Assembly: GCA_017460625.1 (NCBI GenBank)
Contig: JAFUAT010000010.1
Span: 1-64,000, forward strand
Reading direction: 5' to 3'
Length of the DNA stretch: 64,000 nt
Source: Candidatus Saccharimonadota bacterium
GTDB taxonomy: Bacteria; Patescibacteriota; Saccharimonadia; Saccharimonadales; Saccharimonadaceae
Shown here: one piece after another, positions 54,367-63,866 of the stretch
How the letters are laid out: every line of letters starts with the position of its first letter
Position numbering within the stretch: position 1 is the stretch's first letter
Made by a program: the position numbers and the translations under genes
Notes under the pieces: model-generated
What the model was told of the DNA's origin: nothing
Seen by the model: the letters and a program-made list of their open reading frames with translations, nothing else
The model's database searches: none

Positions 54367-55818
54367 TTATCTTTTATTTTTTCTAGCCAACTGCTTTTTA
54401 TGGTCTTTTCTTGCCATATTGAGAATCATTATTTCACCAATTACAATACAAGCACCGGTAGAAATCAGAAGCGTAGCATTATCTTGAATTGCTTCCCATG
54501 AAAACTCAGGTACTAGAGTAAATAGAAGCGAAATAAACAAAAGGATTAATGGCACCACGCCCATTACCCAACGCATTACTGGACCAACTTTTACCCAGTA
54601 ACCGTTTTTAACCTGTGGTCCTTTCTTATGCAATTTGATAAATGCTGCAAACATTGGAATGTACGAGAATAGTAGACATACAAGCGACAAGTCGAAGAAT
54701 GCCCAGAACATATTCTGTCCATCTTCCCATTCTGGGAAACAATAAGCTAGAATAATACCAGCTACCGACAAAACTGCCGCTACGATTCCAGACCAAATGC
54801 TAACCACATACGGAGCACCGTCTTTGTTTCTTTTTGCCCATGATTTCGGGAACATACCATCTGCTGCTGCATAAGCAGTTACAGAATATACACCGAAAGT
54901 CCAAGAAGAAATATTTGAAATAAGTGTGAGGATGAATAGACCACCAACTACAACCGTGATAGCCTGAATTGCGGCTTCGCCGATTCCCGCATTTGCCATA
55001 AGCACGTTATAAGAATCGAGAAAACCAGTATTAGTTTGAATCTCTTCAAATGGTGTACCTACACCCATACCAAACGATGGCAAAATGTAGAAAATTGCAA
55101 TTAAAATACCACCAAAGATAATTGCCTGTGGTATTTGCTTCTTTGGTTTGTCCATATCATCATAAAATGTACCGACAACTTCAAACCCAAGCATATTAAA
55201 GATAATTAGCGATACAAATGACAACCCCGCCCAGTCAATTCCGCCATCCGCAGATGCTAGCGGCACGAAATCATGCCAAGATTCAATTGGATTGGCTGTA
55301 CCTTTTGTAAATAGTACATAAAAACCAAGCACACCAATTGCACCAAGAAGCACAATCTTGATAATAGCACCGATATTAGACACCCAGTCAGACTGAGAGA
55401 TTCTAAGCATACCAAGAATAGTTACAAGTGCAATGTAAGCAACTTGGATTACTAGCACCATCCACATTTCCATCTCGATGCCGAGCATTTGCATAATCAT
55501 CGTAGTAATGAGATCAGCTAAGCTGGCAATCCATAGCGGAAAGTTCACCCAGTAGAACCAAGCAACCCTAGAAGCCCATTTTTTGCCAAAAGCCTTCTTG
55601 ATCCAGGTATACATACCACCCTCGGACGGATATTGCGTACCAAGCTCTGCCGAGATAAGAGCATATGGTACAAAGAAACCGATAAGCATAATTGCCCACC
55701 AAATATACATGGAGTTACCGATTGCTGCTGTTGGTGCAACCGCATCTCCAACCAAAATTATACAGACCGTCGCGAGCACTGCCGAGAACAGCCTGAACTT
55801 ATATTTCTTTTTTGGCAT
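54367..55818 (-). CDS. APC-family amino acid/polyamine antiporter, probable agmatine-putrescine exchanger
   Basis: 483 aa, about twelve membrane helices, beginning KYKFRLFSAVLATVCIILVGDAV. An APC-superfamily transporter with PYALISAELGTQYPSEGGMYTWIKKAFG. In enterococci and streptococci the corresponding gene (aguD) swaps agmatine for putrescine. The substrate here is inferred only from its place between the two pathway enzymes. Its ribosome binding site AAGGAGGGC lies inside the end of ptcA, and ATG overlaps the ptcA stop (TAATG). Confidence 0.85.
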   Translation of the reverse strand: MPKKKYKFRLFSAVLATVCIILVGDAVAPTAAIGNSMYIWWAIMLIGFFVPYALISAELGTQYPSEGGMYTWIKKAFGKKWASRVAWFYWVNFPLWIASLADLITTMIMQMLGIEMEMWMVLVIQVAYIALVTILGMLRISQSDWVSNIGAIIKIVLLGAIGVLGFYVLFTKGTANPIESWHDFVPLASADGGIDWAGLSFVSLIIFNMLGFEVVGTFYDDMDKPKKQIPQAIIFGGILIAIFYILPSFGMGVGTPFEEIQTNTGFLDSYNVLMANAGIGEAAIQAITVVVGGLFILTLISNISSWTFGVYSVTAYAAADGMFPKSWAKRNKDGAPYVVSIWSGIVAAVLSVAGIILAYCFPEWEDGQNMFWAFFDLSLVCLLFSYIPMFAAFIKLHKKGPQVKNGYWVKVGPVMRWVMGVVPLILLFISLLFTLVPEFSWEAIQDNATLLISTGACIVIGEIMILNMARKDHKKQLARKNKR

Positions 55819-56834
55819 TATTTGCCCTCCTTTTGTTGTTTTATATAATCCAAAGTAGCTTGTGCTACGCCGCCAAAATGCAATACCAATCCCCTCTGCG
55901 CTGTCAAACGATTTTCTGCTTCATCCCATGCTACAGAATTTGGACCATCAAGTACCGAGTCAGTCACTTCTTCATTTCTGTTTGCAGGAAGACAATGCAT
56001 AAATTTACAATTCGGATTTCCTGTAGATTTCATCAAATCATCATTTACCTGATATTTTGGATAGAAATCTTTCATATATACTTCTTTTGGCGTTTCTTTA
56101 TCATATAAACCATACCAAACATCTGTATAAATAAAATCCGCACCTTCAAGCGACTTTGGATCATCACTCCAAATACACGAACCACCATACTTTTCTACAT
56201 TTTTATTACTAATTTCTAACCATTCATCAGTAATCTTGTGGTTTTCCGGACCAAAATGTACAAAATTCATTCCCATTTTTGTCGTCATTTCGCACAAAGT
56301 ATTACAAACTTGTGTCGCATCACCCACAAATACAACTTTTATTTGATTCGCTTGCTTTCCCGCTGGCCAATGATCAAAGATTGTAATCATATCACCAACA
56401 CCCTGCGTAGGGTGCACCCTATCACTCATACCATTAAGTACTGGAACTTTTGCATATTTTGCAAGGGCTTCAATCGATTCATGTTTATCTACTCTAGACA
56501 TAATCATGTCACACATTCTACCAAGTACTTGAGCAGTATCTTCAATTGTTTCATGTGCACCAAGTTGAATCGCACCAGGAGCAAGATTTAGAGCATGCCC
56601 ACCAAGTTGTTCCATCGCCACTTCAAAAGAAACTCTAGTTCTTGTAGATTTTTGTTCAAAAATCATTGCTAAATTTTTATGAAAAAGCGAGTTAAGATAC
56701 CCACCGCCTTTTATAAATTCTCGTACGATTCTAGCAGTATTAATAATATCAAGTATTTCTGCTTGATCAAAATCCGCCGTATCTACAAAATCTTTCCGCG
56801 ACGGTTGTTTATATGTTAGTGTATACCCATCCAT
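55818..56834 (-). CDS. ptcA: Putrescine carbamoyltransferase
   Basis: 338 aa. Splits N-carbamoylputrescine with phosphate to putrescine and carbamoyl phosphate. Carbamoyl phosphate motif STRTR (residues 63-67), FVGDATQVCNTL, and HCLPA. The block YTDVWYGLYDKE matches putrescine rather than ornithine carbamoyltransferases, which have a different loop at that place. Leaderless, first gene of the ptcA-antiporter-aguA operon. Confidence 0.92.
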   Translation of the reverse strand: MDGYTLTYKQPSRKDFVDTADFDQAEILDIINTARIVREFIKGGGYLNSLFHKNLAMIFEQKSTRTRVSFEVAMEQLGGHALNLAPGAIQLGAHETIEDTAQVLGRMCDMIMSRVDKHESIEALAKYAKVPVLNGMSDRVHPTQGVGDMITIFDHWPAGKQANQIKVVFVGDATQVCNTLCEMTTKMGMNFVHFGPENHKITDEWLEISNKNVEKYGGSCIWSDDPKSLEGADFIYTDVWYGLYDKETPKEVYMKDFYPKYQVNDDLMKSTGNPNCKFMHCLPANRNEEVTDSVLDGPNSVAWDEAENRLTAQRGLVLHFGGVAQATLDYIKQQKEGK

Positions 56835-56840
56835 AAATCT

Positions 56841-56846
56841 ATTATA
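56841..56846 (-). promoter_or_regulatory. -10 box of the ptcA operon, leaderless arrangement
   Basis: TATAAT after TGC lies six bases before the ATG at 56834. Confidence 0.8.
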
Positions 56847-56858
56847 GCATAAGCGAGA

Positions 56859-56938
56859 AAGTTTTGAAAGAATTTTTAAGTTAGTAAGACTTGGCCTAGC
56901 GGCCCGGAGCGCTAACTTAAAAATTCCTTTTAAAACTT
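56859..56938. repeat. Long inverted repeat between arcC and ptcA
   Basis: Arms of about 26 bases (from AAGTTTTGAAAG to AAGTTAG, and the complement) around a GC-rich 27-base loop. It follows the arcC stop, so it may end arcC transcription just before the ptcA promoter. Confidence 0.75.
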
Positions 56939-56944
56939 TTAGTG

Positions 56945-57880
56945 TTATTTTGTTACTATGGTTCCAGCCTTGCCTTTTAATGCGTCTTTAAGATGGTCGA
57001 TATCTGTAATGATACCCGTCCCGCCTTTTTTCGCAAAATTTATCGCCGCTTCTACTTTTGGCAACATCGAACCAGCTTTAAATTCTGGCAAATATTGCCT
57101 GATTTCATCAACAGCTACTTCACCTAGAGCTTGTTGTTCAGGAGTTCCAAATTTCACACATGCATTCGGTACCGCCGTCACACTCACAAACACATCAGCT
57201 TTCACTAGCTCTGCCAATTTCTCCGCGGCATAATCTTTATCAATTACCGCATCAACACCTTTAAGTCTTCCTAGAATCTTTGTTTTATAAACTGGAATCC
57301 CCCCACCTCCAGCCGCGATCACAATCACTCCGTCTTGTATAAGCTCCATGATAGTCTTCTTTTCTACAATATCAATTGGCTTTGGTGAAGGTACCACTCT
57401 GCGCCAACCCCGCCCAGAATCTTCCTTCACAGTCCAACCTTTTTCGCGCATCAAAGCCTTTGCTTCTTTTTCTGTATAAAACTGCCCAATTGGCTTAGTC
57501 GGATTTTTAAACGCCGGGTCAGATTTTGACACCACGACCTGTGACACCACAGTAGCAACTTTCGCTTGTCTGCCATGCGCTAGAAACGCATTATTAATCG
57601 CTTGAGTCAACCAATATCCAATTTGTCCTTGGCTCATTGCTACTGCCGTTTCGAGCGGCATCGCTGGAGCTTTCTCGGACGAACCAGTTTCTTCATGAAT
57701 CAAAATATTCCCTACTTGCGGACCATTTCCATGCGCAATCACAATTTCGTATTTCGAAGATAGCTCGTAAATTATTTCGCCCACTTCGTTTGCAATTTTC
57801 TTTTGTGCTTCTGCAGTTACTTCGCCATTTTTTTGCAAAGCATTTCCACCAAAAGCTAATACTATTCTTTTCTTCATATA
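56945..57880 (-). CDS. arcC: Carbamate kinase
   Basis: 311 aa from the ATG at 57880. Transfers phosphate from carbamoyl phosphate to ADP, giving ATP, CO2 and ammonia. Start IVLAFGGNALQKNG, NGPQVGNILI, the block GRGWRRVVPSPKP, and AAGGGGIPV are family signatures. It supplies the energy step of the agmatine pathway encoded directly downstream. The frame is open further upstream, but that part overlaps the leaderless -10 and lacks family sequence. Confidence 0.95.
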   Translation of the reverse strand, partial: YMKKRIVLAFGGNALQKNGEVTAEAQKKIANEVGEIIYELSSKYEIVIAHGNGPQVGNILIHEETGSSEKAPAMPLETAVAMSQGQIGYWLTQAINNAFLAHGRQAKVATVVSQVVVSKSDPAFKNPTKPIGQFYTEKEAKALMREKGWTVKEDSGRGWRRVVPSPKPIDIVEKKTIMELIQDGVIVIAAGGGGIPVYKTKILGRLKGVDAVIDKDYAAEKLAELVKADVFVSVTAVPNACVKFGTPEQQALGEVAVDEIRQYLPEFKAGSMLPKVEAAINFAKKGGTGIITDIDHLKDALKGKAGTIVTK

Positions 57881-57886
57881 TATATT

Positions 57887-57892
57887 ATATAT
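57887..57892 (-). promoter_or_regulatory. -10 box of arcC, leaderless arrangement
   Basis: TATAAT lies six bases before the ATG at 57880. Confidence 0.75.
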
Positions 57893-57902
57893 CAAATTTA
57901 AC

Positions 57903-59078
57903 TTACTTCTGAAGTAAATTCTTAAGCTCTTCTTTATAAGCTTCCACGCCAGGCTGGTCAAATGGATTTACTCCAGCCAACTTCGCACTAATTGCACAGG
58001 CCATTTCAAAGAAATAAATCAGCTCGCCAAATCCCCGCTCATCGTATGTCGAAACATCAATTTTAAGAACTGGAATCCGCCCTTTTATATGGGCTTTTTG
58101 CACCGCTTCTACTACTTTTGCATTCGTCTCGTCCGTTGGATAATTAATTATCGTTTCCCACAAATTTCTCCGACCATCCTGCATAAACTGTCCAAGCGAA
58201 TGAAGGTCTGTAGAGTACACCGCCGAAGCCGGGAATACACCCTGCAAGTTTTTTCCTTCACTCTCTCCAAAGAGCTGTTTTATCCATTCATTAAAATACG
58301 CCGTTGCCGGTTCAAACGTCGCAAAGACTTCTGTATCATAACCTTTATTTTGGAGTAAATTACGCATCACCGCATACTTAATTGCCGAACTCACTTCGTG
58401 TTTCCTTTCTGCGTTTTCACTGCCAAGGAACGTTTCATCTACATTTTCGGCCATTTCTGCCGCCCCGCGTAAAAGTTCTTCAACTTTTATTCCAGCCACC
58501 GCCATAGGTAGCAAACCAACTGGCGACAAAACCGAATACCTACCGCCTACATTATCTGGCACCACAAACCTAGTGTAATTATCTCTCACCGCCTCGTCGT
58601 GCAGAACTCCTTTGCGTGCATCTGTAATCGCATAAATCCGCTTAATCGCACCGACTACGCCATAGCGCTCAGCTAATTTCTGTTTCACAGTTTCAAAAGC
58701 TCTAGCTGGTTCCAAAGTTGTACCAGATTTCGAAATCACAATCACCGAAAAATCCCGATTCTGAATTTTTCTTAAATTAAATTCCAAATCTCTACGAGAA
58801 AGAGAGTTACCAATATAAACCATTTCTATCCCCGCATGTGGCTTCAAAGCCTCAATCACCGCCCGGTGTCCTAGGTAAGACCCACCGATTCCCACCATCA
58901 CGACCACGTCAGACTCTTTGCGAATTTTCTCCGCCACTTCCTGGATTTTTTGGAGTTTAAGCGTACTAAGTTTCAAAGGCAAATCTGCCCAACCGCCCAT
59001 CGAATCACTTTTAATCTCCTCCACGATTTTCTCGATTTTGTCTAGCTCCACCCTAGGGGTAAAATTCACCTGTATCAT
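57903..59078 (-). CDS. pgi: Glucose-6-phosphate isomerase
   Basis: 391 aa, shorter than the 450 of the Bacillus type. Interconverts glucose-6- and fructose-6-phosphate. Motifs: VGIGGSYLGHRAV, VISKSGTTLEPA, the GGRYSVLSPVGLLP signature and the C-terminal LAGVNPFDQPGVEAYKE. The leaderless -10 places the start at 59078, although the frame stays open upstream through the tRNA-Leu region. It is followed closely by arcC. Confidence 0.94.
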   Translation of the reverse strand: MIQVNFTPRVELDKIEKIVEEIKSDSMGGWADLPLKLSTLKLQKIQEVAEKIRKESDVVVMVGIGGSYLGHRAVIEALKPHAGIEMVYIGNSLSRRDLEFNLRKIQNRDFSVIVISKSGTTLEPARAFETVKQKLAERYGVVGAIKRIYAITDARKGVLHDEAVRDNYTRFVVPDNVGGRYSVLSPVGLLPMAVAGIKVEELLRGAAEMAENVDETFLGSENAERKHEVSSAIKYAVMRNLLQNKGYDTEVFATFEPATAYFNEWIKQLFGESEGKNLQGVFPASAVYSTDLHSLGQFMQDGRRNLWETIINYPTDETNAKVVEAVQKAHIKGRIPVLKIDVSTYDERGFGELIYFFEMACAISAKLAGVNPFDQPGVEAYKEELKNLLQK

Positions 59079-59084
59079 ATCTAA

Positions 59085-59090
59085 ATTATA
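59085..59090 (-). promoter_or_regulatory. -10 box of pgi, leaderless arrangement
   Basis: TATAAT after TGG lies six bases before the ATG at 59078. Confidence 0.8.
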
Positions 59091-59118
59091 CCATATTATG
59101 ATATAATATATACTATAT

Positions 59119-59205
59119 GCTCGCTTGGCGGAATTGGTAGACGCGCTAGCTTCAGGTGCTAGTGGTAGCAATACTGTGAGAGTTCAAATCTCTCAGCGAG
59201 CACCA
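59119..59205 (+). tRNA. tRNA-Leu (anticodon CAG)
   Basis: Acceptor GCTCGCT pairs with AGCGAGC. The anticodon loop TTCAGGT reads CAG. It has a long variable arm and encodes CCA. Confidence 0.95.
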
Positions 59206-59297
59206 TTTTTTACTGAAAGGCGGGGCAAAATACCATCGCATGTACACTACACGCAGAAAATCCGCAAAGTAATTTTGCTAATATAGTGTTGTAAAAT

Positions 59298-61652
59298 TTA
59301 CAACAAATCCTTAAGCTCTTGAATAACAGCAGCCTTGTCCTTCTCAATCAGCTCTAATCTAGCACTGATTTCATTCTTCCCCATTTCAATCGCACGGGCT
59401 AGTGCTGGTTCTCTAGCTAAAGGTTCAAAGAATTCACAGTATTTTTTGAATTCTTCTTTCGTCTTTATACTGTTTGCCATATATCTCGGATAGTTATCAA
59501 GCGACTTATCGCCAGAAATTTTCTTCACATATTCCCAGTTATTAGTCAGCCACTCAAAAACCTTCGCACTTACTTTCGGATTCCGATATAAATAAAGATA
59601 CAAGTAAAATTGATCCTGCGGCTTTACAATTTCTGGCTCGTTTAAAAGTTTCATTACTTTTTTAAGCCCATCTTCATCCTTCATCAAAGTCATTGCCACC
59701 AAAATATCAAACTTAATTTCCGGCTCTGCTATCTTTTCGTATGAAGACAAATATTTATCTATGTTTTCTGGCTCCAAGTATAACTTCGCATCAAGCACAT
59801 CCGCCCGACTTTCCGCGTCAATTTTTTCAAAATCGTCCTGGTAATAGCTTGCTAACTTCCGCAAATTTTCTTTATCTTCTGCATAAAAATCCAGCGCCAA
59901 AAGAATCGATCTAAGTCTCAAAGTATTTTCGTCATCATCCGCACCAGCAACCACGCCGACTTTTGAAATACCCGGTCTAACTAATCTCATCACGAATTTC
60001 TTATACTTTTTTTCTTCATCAGAATCATGCAAAAAGAACACTTTGAGCCCAGATACAATGGTAAGAATTATACTCCAAACCGCCGCCGATTCTTCATTTT
60101 TAAACCTATCCACTAGTTTAAGAAGTGACGCCGAAGAAGCCAAATCCGTCTTCGAAAGCAAATCCCTATCAATGAGAAGCCTAAGCTTTTCTTCTAAGCC
60201 AAGCGAGTCAAAATTCTCTAATCTTTCATTAAACTCGTTCTTGGTCAAATTCAAAATATAATGCCCGCTCATATCTTCCGAAATCTTAGGCAAAAGCCAG
60301 TCCGACTTTTGCATTTTAGAATCAAGCGAAAATCTTTTCTGTGTTATTTCTTCAAAATCACCCGCTCCATTATCAGACACAACCGGATACCCAGGCTTAT
60401 CAATAAAACCATGCATCAATTTCTTTACATCAAAATCTGCTTCATCTAAAAGCGCATCCCAAAGGTCATCGCCCACAGTATTGCCATATTTATGTTTTTC
60501 GAAATACTGATTCACGCCCTTACAAAACTTCTCCCAACCCATCGCTCGAATCACCATCAGCATCAATCTAGCACCCTTCGCATAAACAATTGCCGGGTCA
60601 AACAGCGTCGCTATTTCTTCTGGATTCGAAACGTCTTGATGTACCGACTGAACTCCATTTAGGGCATCCCGTTTCAAAGCCGCCAGTGCATCACCAGTAA
60701 AAAATCCTTCCCAAATTTTAAATTCCGGATAAATATAATCTACCGCATAGTATTCCATTACACTTGCAAATGATTCATTTAGCCACAAATCATCCCACCA
60801 TTCCATTGTCACTAAATCACCAAACCACTGATGTGAAAGTTCATGAGCCACCGTTAGAGCCACAGATTTTTTCGTAGAAAGCGTAGCGGACTTAGGTACT
60901 AGCAGCATTGACTCGCGATAAGTCACTAGCCCCCAGTTCTCCATTGCACCAGCTTCAAAATCTGGCAAAGCCACCTGGTCCAATTTCTTCAAAGGATACG
61001 GCACGCCAAAGTTATCATCATAAAATTCGAGCGACTTCGCTGCCACTTCGTTAGCAAAATCTACCGACTCCGGCTCTTGATTTAAAGCCGCATAAGTCGT
61101 AATCGTCACACCATGTTCATTTACAACACTTTTAGAATTAAACTTGCCAATCACAAAAGCAAGTAGATACGTACTCATCCTAGGAGATGGCGTATTAACC
61201 AAAACCGTGTCTTTAGAACCTTCCGGCAAATTTATCTTCACATCAAACACCGCCTTCGCCGCCGGCTCATCAATACAAGGAAATGCTTCTCTAGCATAAT
61301 GACTTTCAAATTGCGTCGCAACAATTATTTCTTTCTTGCCATCGTATTCGTAAGTAGAAAGATACGCCCCCTGCATATTTTCATTCAACTTCCCTGCATA
61401 TTTTATTTCAATTTCGCTATCACCTAGCTCCACATCAAAAATTGTCAGCATTTCACCATCGGACTTATATTTCTTTTCTGTCCCATTCACCAGAACCTGC
61501 AAAATCTCAAGCCTAACCGCATGAAATTTAACAGTTTCATTAAGAACTTCCCCAGTGACCTTTACTACGCCACCAATAGTCTTTTTATATTTATCAATAT
61601 CAAGTTCAAGCTGATATTTTTCTGGTCTAAAATATTTAAGTAAACGCTCCAT
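59298..61652 (-). CDS. pepN: M1-family aminopeptidase (PepN-like)
   Basis: 784 aa. Zinc aminopeptidase that removes N-terminal residues from peptides, useful to a cell that imports peptides. The substrate motif GAMENWG is followed by the zinc site HELSHQWFGDLVTMEWWDDLWLNES (about residue 270). An N-terminal beta domain precedes and a helical C-terminal domain follows. The ribosome binding site AAGGAGG touches the ATG region. A small palindrome overlaps the stop. Confidence 0.93.
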   Translation of the reverse strand: MERLLKYFRPEKYQLELDIDKYKKTIGGVVKVTGEVLNETVKFHAVRLEILQVLVNGTEKKYKSDGEMLTIFDVELGDSEIEIKYAGKLNENMQGAYLSTYEYDGKKEIIVATQFESHYAREAFPCIDEPAAKAVFDVKINLPEGSKDTVLVNTPSPRMSTYLLAFVIGKFNSKSVVNEHGVTITTYAALNQEPESVDFANEVAAKSLEFYDDNFGVPYPLKKLDQVALPDFEAGAMENWGLVTYRESMLLVPKSATLSTKKSVALTVAHELSHQWFGDLVTMEWWDDLWLNESFASVMEYYAVDYIYPEFKIWEGFFTGDALAALKRDALNGVQSVHQDVSNPEEIATLFDPAIVYAKGARLMLMVIRAMGWEKFCKGVNQYFEKHKYGNTVGDDLWDALLDEADFDVKKLMHGFIDKPGYPVVSDNGAGDFEEITQKRFSLDSKMQKSDWLLPKISEDMSGHYILNLTKNEFNERLENFDSLGLEEKLRLLIDRDLLSKTDLASSASLLKLVDRFKNEESAAVWSIILTIVSGLKVFFLHDSDEEKKYKKFVMRLVRPGISKVGVVAGADDDENTLRLRSILLALDFYAEDKENLRKLASYYQDDFEKIDAESRADVLDAKLYLEPENIDKYLSSYEKIAEPEIKFDILVAMTLMKDEDGLKKVMKLLNEPEIVKPQDQFYLYLYLYRNPKVSAKVFEWLTNNWEYVKKISGDKSLDNYPRYMANSIKTKEEFKKYCEFFEPLAREPALARAIEMGKNEISARLELIEKDKAAVIQELKDLL

Positions 61653-61681
61653 CTTCCTCCTTTTTATATTTATTTCAAAAA

Positions 61682-63609
61682 CTAATACAATTTTGCCGTA
61701 GTTGGCATTTTTGCGCTCTTCAAAATCGGCTCAAGTTCCGTTTCTTCCAAAGTTTCATGCTTCAAAAGTTCGTTAGCAAGTTCATCTAGAACCTTTTTGT
61801 TTGCCTTTAGCACAAGCTCGGCTCTTTTGCTGCTTCATCAGACAAATTCTTTACTTCTACGTCAATCAGTTCTGCAGTTTTTTCGGAATATGGTTTGCCA
61901 GTAGTAATAGTGTAATACCCAGTTTCTTCACCAGGATAAACCAAATTGCGTGTATTAGTGCCCATACCCTCTTCTACAATCATCGACTTGGCCAGCTCTG
62001 CCACGTTCCTTAAGTCCGAAGAAGCACCAGTTGTAATTGCATCAGTCCCAAAAATCAACTTTTCCGCAATTCTACCACCCATCGCACGTGCCAAAGTATC
62101 CTTTAGCTCGTAAATATTTTTATAGCTTCTGTCTTCCGGTGGTAAGAACCAAGTTACACCGCCAGTCTGACCACGTGGAATAATCGTCACCTTGTGTACT
62201 GGATCAGAATCCGGCAAAACATGCCCAACAATAGCATGCCCCGCTTCATGATACGCAGTGATTTTGCGCTCCTTTTCTGTCATCACCTTGCTTTTGCGCT
62301 CAGGACCAATTGCCACTCTTTCAAACGCTTCAGTTACATCCGCATTAGCGATTGCCTTATGTCCTTCCCGAGCCGCCGTAATTGCCGCTTCGTTTGCGAT
62401 ATTTGCAAGGTCTGCGCCAGAAGAACCAACTGTTTTCTTTGCCAAAGATTCCAAATCTACATCCGCTTCAACTGGTTTACCTTTAAAATGTACTTTTAGA
62501 ATTTCCAAACGATCTTTTCTTTCTGGCAATGTAACATTCACATGCCTATCAAATCGTCCTGGACGAAGAAGAGCCTTATCAAGCATATCAACCCGGTTTG
62601 TTGCTGCCATCACAATAACACCAGAATCATTATCAAAGCCATCCATCTCGACCAAAATCTGGTTTAAAGTCTGTTCATCTTCTCGACCAGCACCACCACG
62701 TGCATCGCGTTTGTGTGCAACCGCATCAATTTCATCAATAAAGATAATCGAAGGAGCATTTTTCTTTGCCTTTGAGAAAAGGTCGCGTACCCTCGATGCG
62801 CCAACACCCACAAACATCTCTGCAAATTCAGAACCAGAAATCGAGAAAAACGGCACATCAGCTTCACCTGCCACTGCTCTCGCCATCAAAGTCTTACCAG
62901 TCCCCGGAGCACCAGCTAGAAGCACACCGCGTGGAATCTTTGCACCAAGCTTTTCGTATTTCTTTGGATTTTTCAAAAAATCAACAATTTCAACTAAATC
63001 CTGTTTTGCAGCTTCATTTCCAGCTACATCTTTAAACATCACACGCTTTTTATCAGGACCATACATTCGAGCTCTTGCCTTACCAAAACTCATTGACTGA
63101 TTGTTTGCCGCTGTTGCTTGACGCATCATCCAAGTAAAGAAAATTACAATCGCCACAATCGGCAAAACTGTCAGAGCCACATCAAGCACAATTCCCCAAG
63201 TATTGACATTTTCTTTGTATTCTATAGTCGGATAGGTTTCGTTACATTTTTTCAACTCATCACCAGTTAATTTCTCACAGTAATTCACTAGCCCTTGATC
63301 GTACAAAGTACCAGAAGCATCCTTTCTAGAAGTTTCTGTAGGTTGGTCTTTCCCCTTCAAAGTAATATCGAGTGTATCACCAGTTACAGTAATCTTTGAA
63401 ATATCACCATCCGGATTATTCGCTCTAGTAATAACTTCCGAAATTGGCACTTCAACCTTTGTTGGCCCTTTATTAGTCCAATTCACTATTAGCATAGCCG
63501 CTAAACATATCATTAAAACCGTAAAAAGCGCACTCCTCATCATATTAGAACGATTTGCTGCTCCATTATTCACGCCATTTACAGAATTTTTAGGATTTTC
63601 TCCTGCCAC
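61682..63609 (-). CDS. ftsH: FtsH membrane protease, apparent frameshift near the 3' end
   Basis: AAA+ zinc protease that degrades misfolded membrane proteins. GTG start behind AAAGGAG. Two N-terminal membrane helices, Walker A GAPGTGKT, Walker B IIFIDEID, the second region of homology (ATNRVDMLDKALLRPGRFDRH), zinc site HEAGHAIVGH. The uninterrupted frame ends at 61807 after NLSDEAAKEPSLC (600 aa). If one base is added in the AAAA run (61825-61828), the frame continues with typical FtsH ending: LVLKANKKVLDELANELLKH, then a stop at 61682. So it is either an indel, an error, or a -1 shift. Confidence 0.93.
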
Positions 63610-63688
63610 TATTGCACTCCTTTCATATATCTATTCTATCATAATTATCACCACTTTTTTCAAAAAATATGATATAATGATAATAGAT

Positions 63689-63764
63689 CTGGGTGTAGCA
63701 CAGTTGGTAGCGCGCGACTTTTGGGAAGTCGAGGTCGCAGGTTCAAGTCCTGTCACCCAGACCA
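63689..63764 (+). tRNA. tRNA-Pro (anticodon TGG)
   Basis: Acceptor CTGGGTG pairs with CACCCAG. The anticodon loop TTTGGGA reads TGG, and CCA is encoded. TATAAT lies shortly upstream. Confidence 0.95.
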
Positions 63765-63785
63765 TTTTTATATCCGACATTGCCA

Positions 63786-63861
63786 CAGGGTGTAGCGCAG
63801 TTGGTAGCGCGCAGCGTTCGGGACGCTGAGGTCGTCGGTTCAAGTCCGATCACCCTGACCA
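63786..63861 (+). tRNA. tRNA-Pro (anticodon CGG)
   Basis: Acceptor CAGGGTG pairs with CACCCTG. The anticodon loop TTCGGGA reads CGG, and CCA is encoded. It lies 21 bases after the other tRNA-Pro, so the two are probably co-transcribed. Confidence 0.95.
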
Positions 63862-63866
63862 TTTTT

